Below, one piece after another: positions 31,248-33,286 of a DNA stretch of 33,286 nt (within the stretch, counting starts at the first letter, position 1; the number at the start of each line of letters is the position of its first letter). The stretch comes from Acidobacteriaceae bacterium. Lineage in GTDB: Bacteria; Acidobacteriota; Terriglobia; Terriglobales; Acidobacteriaceae. Both the position numbers and the translations under genes were made by a program. The stretch covers positions 1 to 33,286 of the forward strand of contig JASHPM010000013.1 of the NCBI GenBank assembly GCA_030038115.1. Reading direction: 5' to 3'. The notes beneath the pieces were generated by a model, which was not told the DNA's origin, did no database searches, and saw only the letters and a list, made by a program, of their open reading frames with translations.

Positions 31248-32024
31248 TTACTGGTTCACCCCACTGGCCAGGAAACCGCCATCCACCACCAGCACCTGCC
31301 CCGTCACAAATGACGCTGCGTCGGAAGCCAGATAAATCGCAGCTCCCACCACCTCATCGGTTTTTCCGAAGCGGTTCATGGGCGTGCGCATCAGCAGTTC
31401 TTTCCCGCGCGGCGTGTTGTCCAGCAGATCCGCGTTGAGCGCGGTACGAAAAACCCCCGGCGCGATGGCGTTGACCAGCACACCCTTCTTCGACCACTCC
31501 ACCGCCAGCGAGCGCGTGAGCGAAGCGACCGCCGCTTTGCTGGCCGCGTACGCAGCGACCTCGCTGAGCGCCACAAACGAGTTCAGCGACGCAATGTTCA
31601 CGATGCGCCCGTAGCCACGCTCCAGCATGTGCGCACCGAAAACCTGGCAGGCGCGCAGCGTGCCCGTCAGGTTGGTGTCGATAATGTCCTTCCACTCGTC
31701 TTCGGGAAACGTCAGCGTCGGCGCGCGTTTGATCTTGCCCGCACTGTTGACGAGGATGTCGACTTTGCCGAACCGTATGACGGTTTCCGTCAGCAATCGC
31801 TCCAGTGACGAACGGTCCTGCATATCGCAGGTGACCCGCAACGTCTTCCGCCCGCGCTTCTCGATTTCCGCGGCGGTTTCATCGACCTGCTCCTGGCGGC
31901 GTGCCGACACGACCACATCCGCGCCCGCTTCCGCCAAACCAAGACTGATGGCACGCCCGATCCCCGAGGTTCCGCCCACCACGACAGCGGTCCTGCCGTT
32001 CAACTGCAATGCCGCCAGCGTCAC
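31248..32024 (-). CDS. SDR-family dehydrogenase/reductase, coupled to the UxaE-like gene
   Basis: The 258-residue protein is a classical SDR: the cofactor motif GGTSGIG (Gly17, Gly21, Gly23), NSAG at 93-96, and the catalytic Ser146, Tyr159, Lys163. The SARR segment after the second strand, with Arg42, hints at NADP. It resembles KduD/gluconate-5-dehydrogenase-type enzymes (ending GQVLVVDGGFLASG). GTG 32024 overlaps the UxaE-like stop by 4 nt (GTGA) and has a GGAGG ribosome site, so the two are translationally coupled. In the hexuronate pathway the next step after tagaturonate epimerisation is reduction of fructuronate to mannonate, so a fructuronate reductase is possible; a KduD-like activity is the alternative. 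The substrate is not proven by sequence. Confidence 0.85.
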   Translation of the reverse strand: MTLAALQLNGRTAVVVGGTSGIGRAISLGLAEAGADVVVSARRQEQVDETAAEIEKRGRKTLRVTCDMQDRSSLERLLTETVIRFGKVDILVNSAGKIKRAPTLTFPEDEWKDIIDTNLTGTLRACQVFGAHMLERGYGRIVNIASLNSFVALSEVAAYAASKAAVASLTRSLAVEWSKKGVLVNAIAPGVFRTALNADLLDNTPRGKELLMRTPMNRFGKTDEVVGAAIYLASDAASFVTGQVLVVDGGFLASGVNQ

Positions 32025-33286
32025 TTTGCCTCCGCGTGTGCCAAAACAGCCACCGGCGACGGTTTCCCCAGAAACACCGGCGCAATGTGGCGATCGAACA
32101 GGTTTTCCGTCACGTTTTTCGCGATCACTTTTTCATTCGCCTCCACCAGCCGAAAATATCTGTCCCCCATTTTCGCAGCAATCTTGAACCCCACGTGCAG
32201 CAGCTGCCGCAGGCTGCTGTTGTACGCGGGCGAATGTGGGTCATGGCGCAGCGCCGACGTGAATTGCTCCGAAGTCCACCAGGCCACCGTCGCCGGCGCA
32301 GGCAATTTCGCCGCATTAATATCAATCACTGTGGCATATGGAGCGCACAGCTCTTCGCGATGCGCGTACGCTTCCGCGTAAATCTCCTTCGCCAGCGCCA
32401 AGCCGTCGCCGCCTGCTTCCGCCAGCCCGATAATCTCTTCCAGCCACGTGGTTCCCGCCGTCTTCAGGTGCACACCGGACTTCTTCGTTGCCTCGTGGAT
32501 GGCCGCATCGATGGAAAACTTGTCGCTGCCCGAGTGCACGCTCAGCTTCAAATTCTTCGGCAGCCCCAGATTGGCGACCGCCCACGCAATCGCCGCCACG
32601 TCCAGCGTCATCTCGCGCTGGAACTGCACTGCATTTCCAACATAATCCACGCCTTTGTTAAACCGTCCCGTAAACTTCGGCGCGATCGTCTGCACCGGAA
32701 TCCCCTCATCCGCAATGGCCGCCAGAATAATCAGCAGCTCCGCCGGCGTTTGCGCCGCGTCGGTTTCGTCCATCGAAACCTCGGTGATGAAATTTCCCTT
32801 CCCTTTCGCGCCTTCGATCCTGCGGTAAACCTTTCCTGCCTCCTCCACCGCAAACAGAAACTTCGCAGCCGTCGCGCGCACCAGTTCCGGCGTAATCTCG
32901 AATGCTTCCCGCACTCCCTCCAGGCGCAGCGTTCCCGCGAGATCCGCACGCCGCTTCACGAATTTCTCTATGGCCGCCTGCGACGCCGGCTTGCCGATGA
33001 AATCAGCCACGTCGATGGTGAAAAAATCGCACGGCCCCAGAAACCGGTCGACCGTCGTCAGGTTGATGTGATCCGCATCGCAGAAGTAGGGCTTTTTCCA
33101 GCCCAGCGCCTGCACCGCCGCATCCGCCGCCGCGCGTGTTTGCTCCGGCTCCGACCCGATAATGTTGTGCTCCCGGTTGGATTTGTTCCATACCGGAATC
33201 ACCTCAACCCCCGCGCGCGCCGCTTCGATGCACGCCTGCAGCTGCGCTTTGGCCTGATGAGCAAATCGATCGCCCACCCCAATGGA
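32021..33286 (-). CDS. Tagaturonate epimerase (UxaE) family protein, 5' end outside the window
   Basis: UxaE interconverts tagaturonate and fructuronate. The visible 421 residues begin SIGVGDRFAHQAKAQL at the window edge and include VIPVWNKSNREHNIIGSEP, CDADHINLTTVDRF, ITEVSMDETDAAQTPAELL, FTGRFNKGVDYVG, LSVHSGSDKFSIDAAIHEA and LLHVGFKIAAKMGDRYFRL, which fit the UxaE group. The GTG at 33277 is unlikely to be the start: the GVGDRF motif crosses it and the frame runs off the end, so the gene is partial at its N-terminus. It is coupled by a 4-nt overlap to an SDR gene. Family assignment is good; a tagaturonate substrate is inference by family. Confidence 0.82.
   Translation of the reverse strand, partial: SIGVGDRFAHQAKAQLQACIEAARAGVEVIPVWNKSNREHNIIGSEPEQTRAAADAAVQALGWKKPYFCDADHINLTTVDRFLGPCDFFTIDVADFIGKPASQAAIEKFVKRRADLAGTLRLEGVREAFEITPELVRATAAKFLFAVEEAGKVYRRIEGAKGKGNFITEVSMDETDAAQTPAELLIILAAIADEGIPVQTIAPKFTGRFNKGVDYVGNAVQFQREMTLDVAAIAWAVANLGLPKNLKLSVHSGSDKFSIDAAIHEATKKSGVHLKTAGTTWLEEIIGLAEAGGDGLALAKEIYAEAYAHREELCAPYATVIDINAAKLPAPATVAWWTSEQFTSALRHDPHSPAYNSSLRQLLHVGFKIAAKMGDRYFRLVEANEKVIAKNVTENLFDRHIAPVFLGKPSPVAVLAHAEAK

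Noticed and set aside
33191-33277. GTG 33277 as the true start of the UxaE-like gene
   Set aside because: The conserved GVGDRF region crosses this codon, and the frame continues to the window edge.

Overview
The window looks like part of an Acidobacteriota chromosome, probably class Terriglobia. It is GC-rich and Gram-negative (lpxD, a TolQ/TolR-type pair, an RND-adaptor-TolC efflux operon). It carries several families I associate with acidobacteria: a VWFA-related protein of the TIGR03436 type, a lipoprotein of Ig-like and 'GxYxF' repeats, a YncE-like propeller lipoprotein, and a tagaturonate epimerase (UxaE) homologue. This placement is inferred from protein character alone. I see no rRNA, tRNA, CRISPR array, transposase or integrase.

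Layout. 1-2708: the terminator of a gene outside the window, a DUF92 membrane protein (-), a folded inverted-repeat segment and a propeller lipoprotein (+). 2949-5581: a large Ig-like lipoprotein and a small four-helix-bundle (S23-type) gene bracketed by dispersed repeats. 5647-14886 (-): a compact efflux operon in the order adaptor, RND pump, second RND pump, TolC-like protein, with genes abutting or overlapping by 4 nt. 15023-17428: a small membrane protein (-), lpxD and a REC-PAS regulator. 17435-19357: a VOC protein (-), then a winged-helix protein, a small lipoprotein and an alpha/beta hydrolase. 19443-21564: a structured leader, a DrrAB-type ABC exporter and a small four-helix membrane protein without a normal start codon. 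21686-22865: an ExbB/TolQ and ExbD/TolR pair. 23079-26000: an unrecognised secreted protein facing a VWFA-related protein. 26159-29792: a secreted M20 peptidase divergent from a GH20 beta-hexosaminidase. 29937-33286: mnmA, then an SDR dehydrogenase translationally coupled to a UxaE-family gene that runs off the window edge.

Most notable points. (1) The two tandem RND pumps are very similar, but the upstream one has Asn where the other has the second Asp of the TM4 proton-relay pair, and both have Ser at the TM10 lysine position. This suggests an MdtBC-like division of labour. (2) A dispersed repeat with core GTAGCCAGTAG sits exactly at gene 3' ends, always in the sense of the gene; for three genes it supplies the TAG stop codon, and for three more it begins within a few bases of the stop. 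(3) Upstream of the ABC exporter, one 8-nt arm can pair with either of two identical downstream copies, as in a switch or attenuator. No single region is clearly a new defence or mobile system; these are the leads I would follow.
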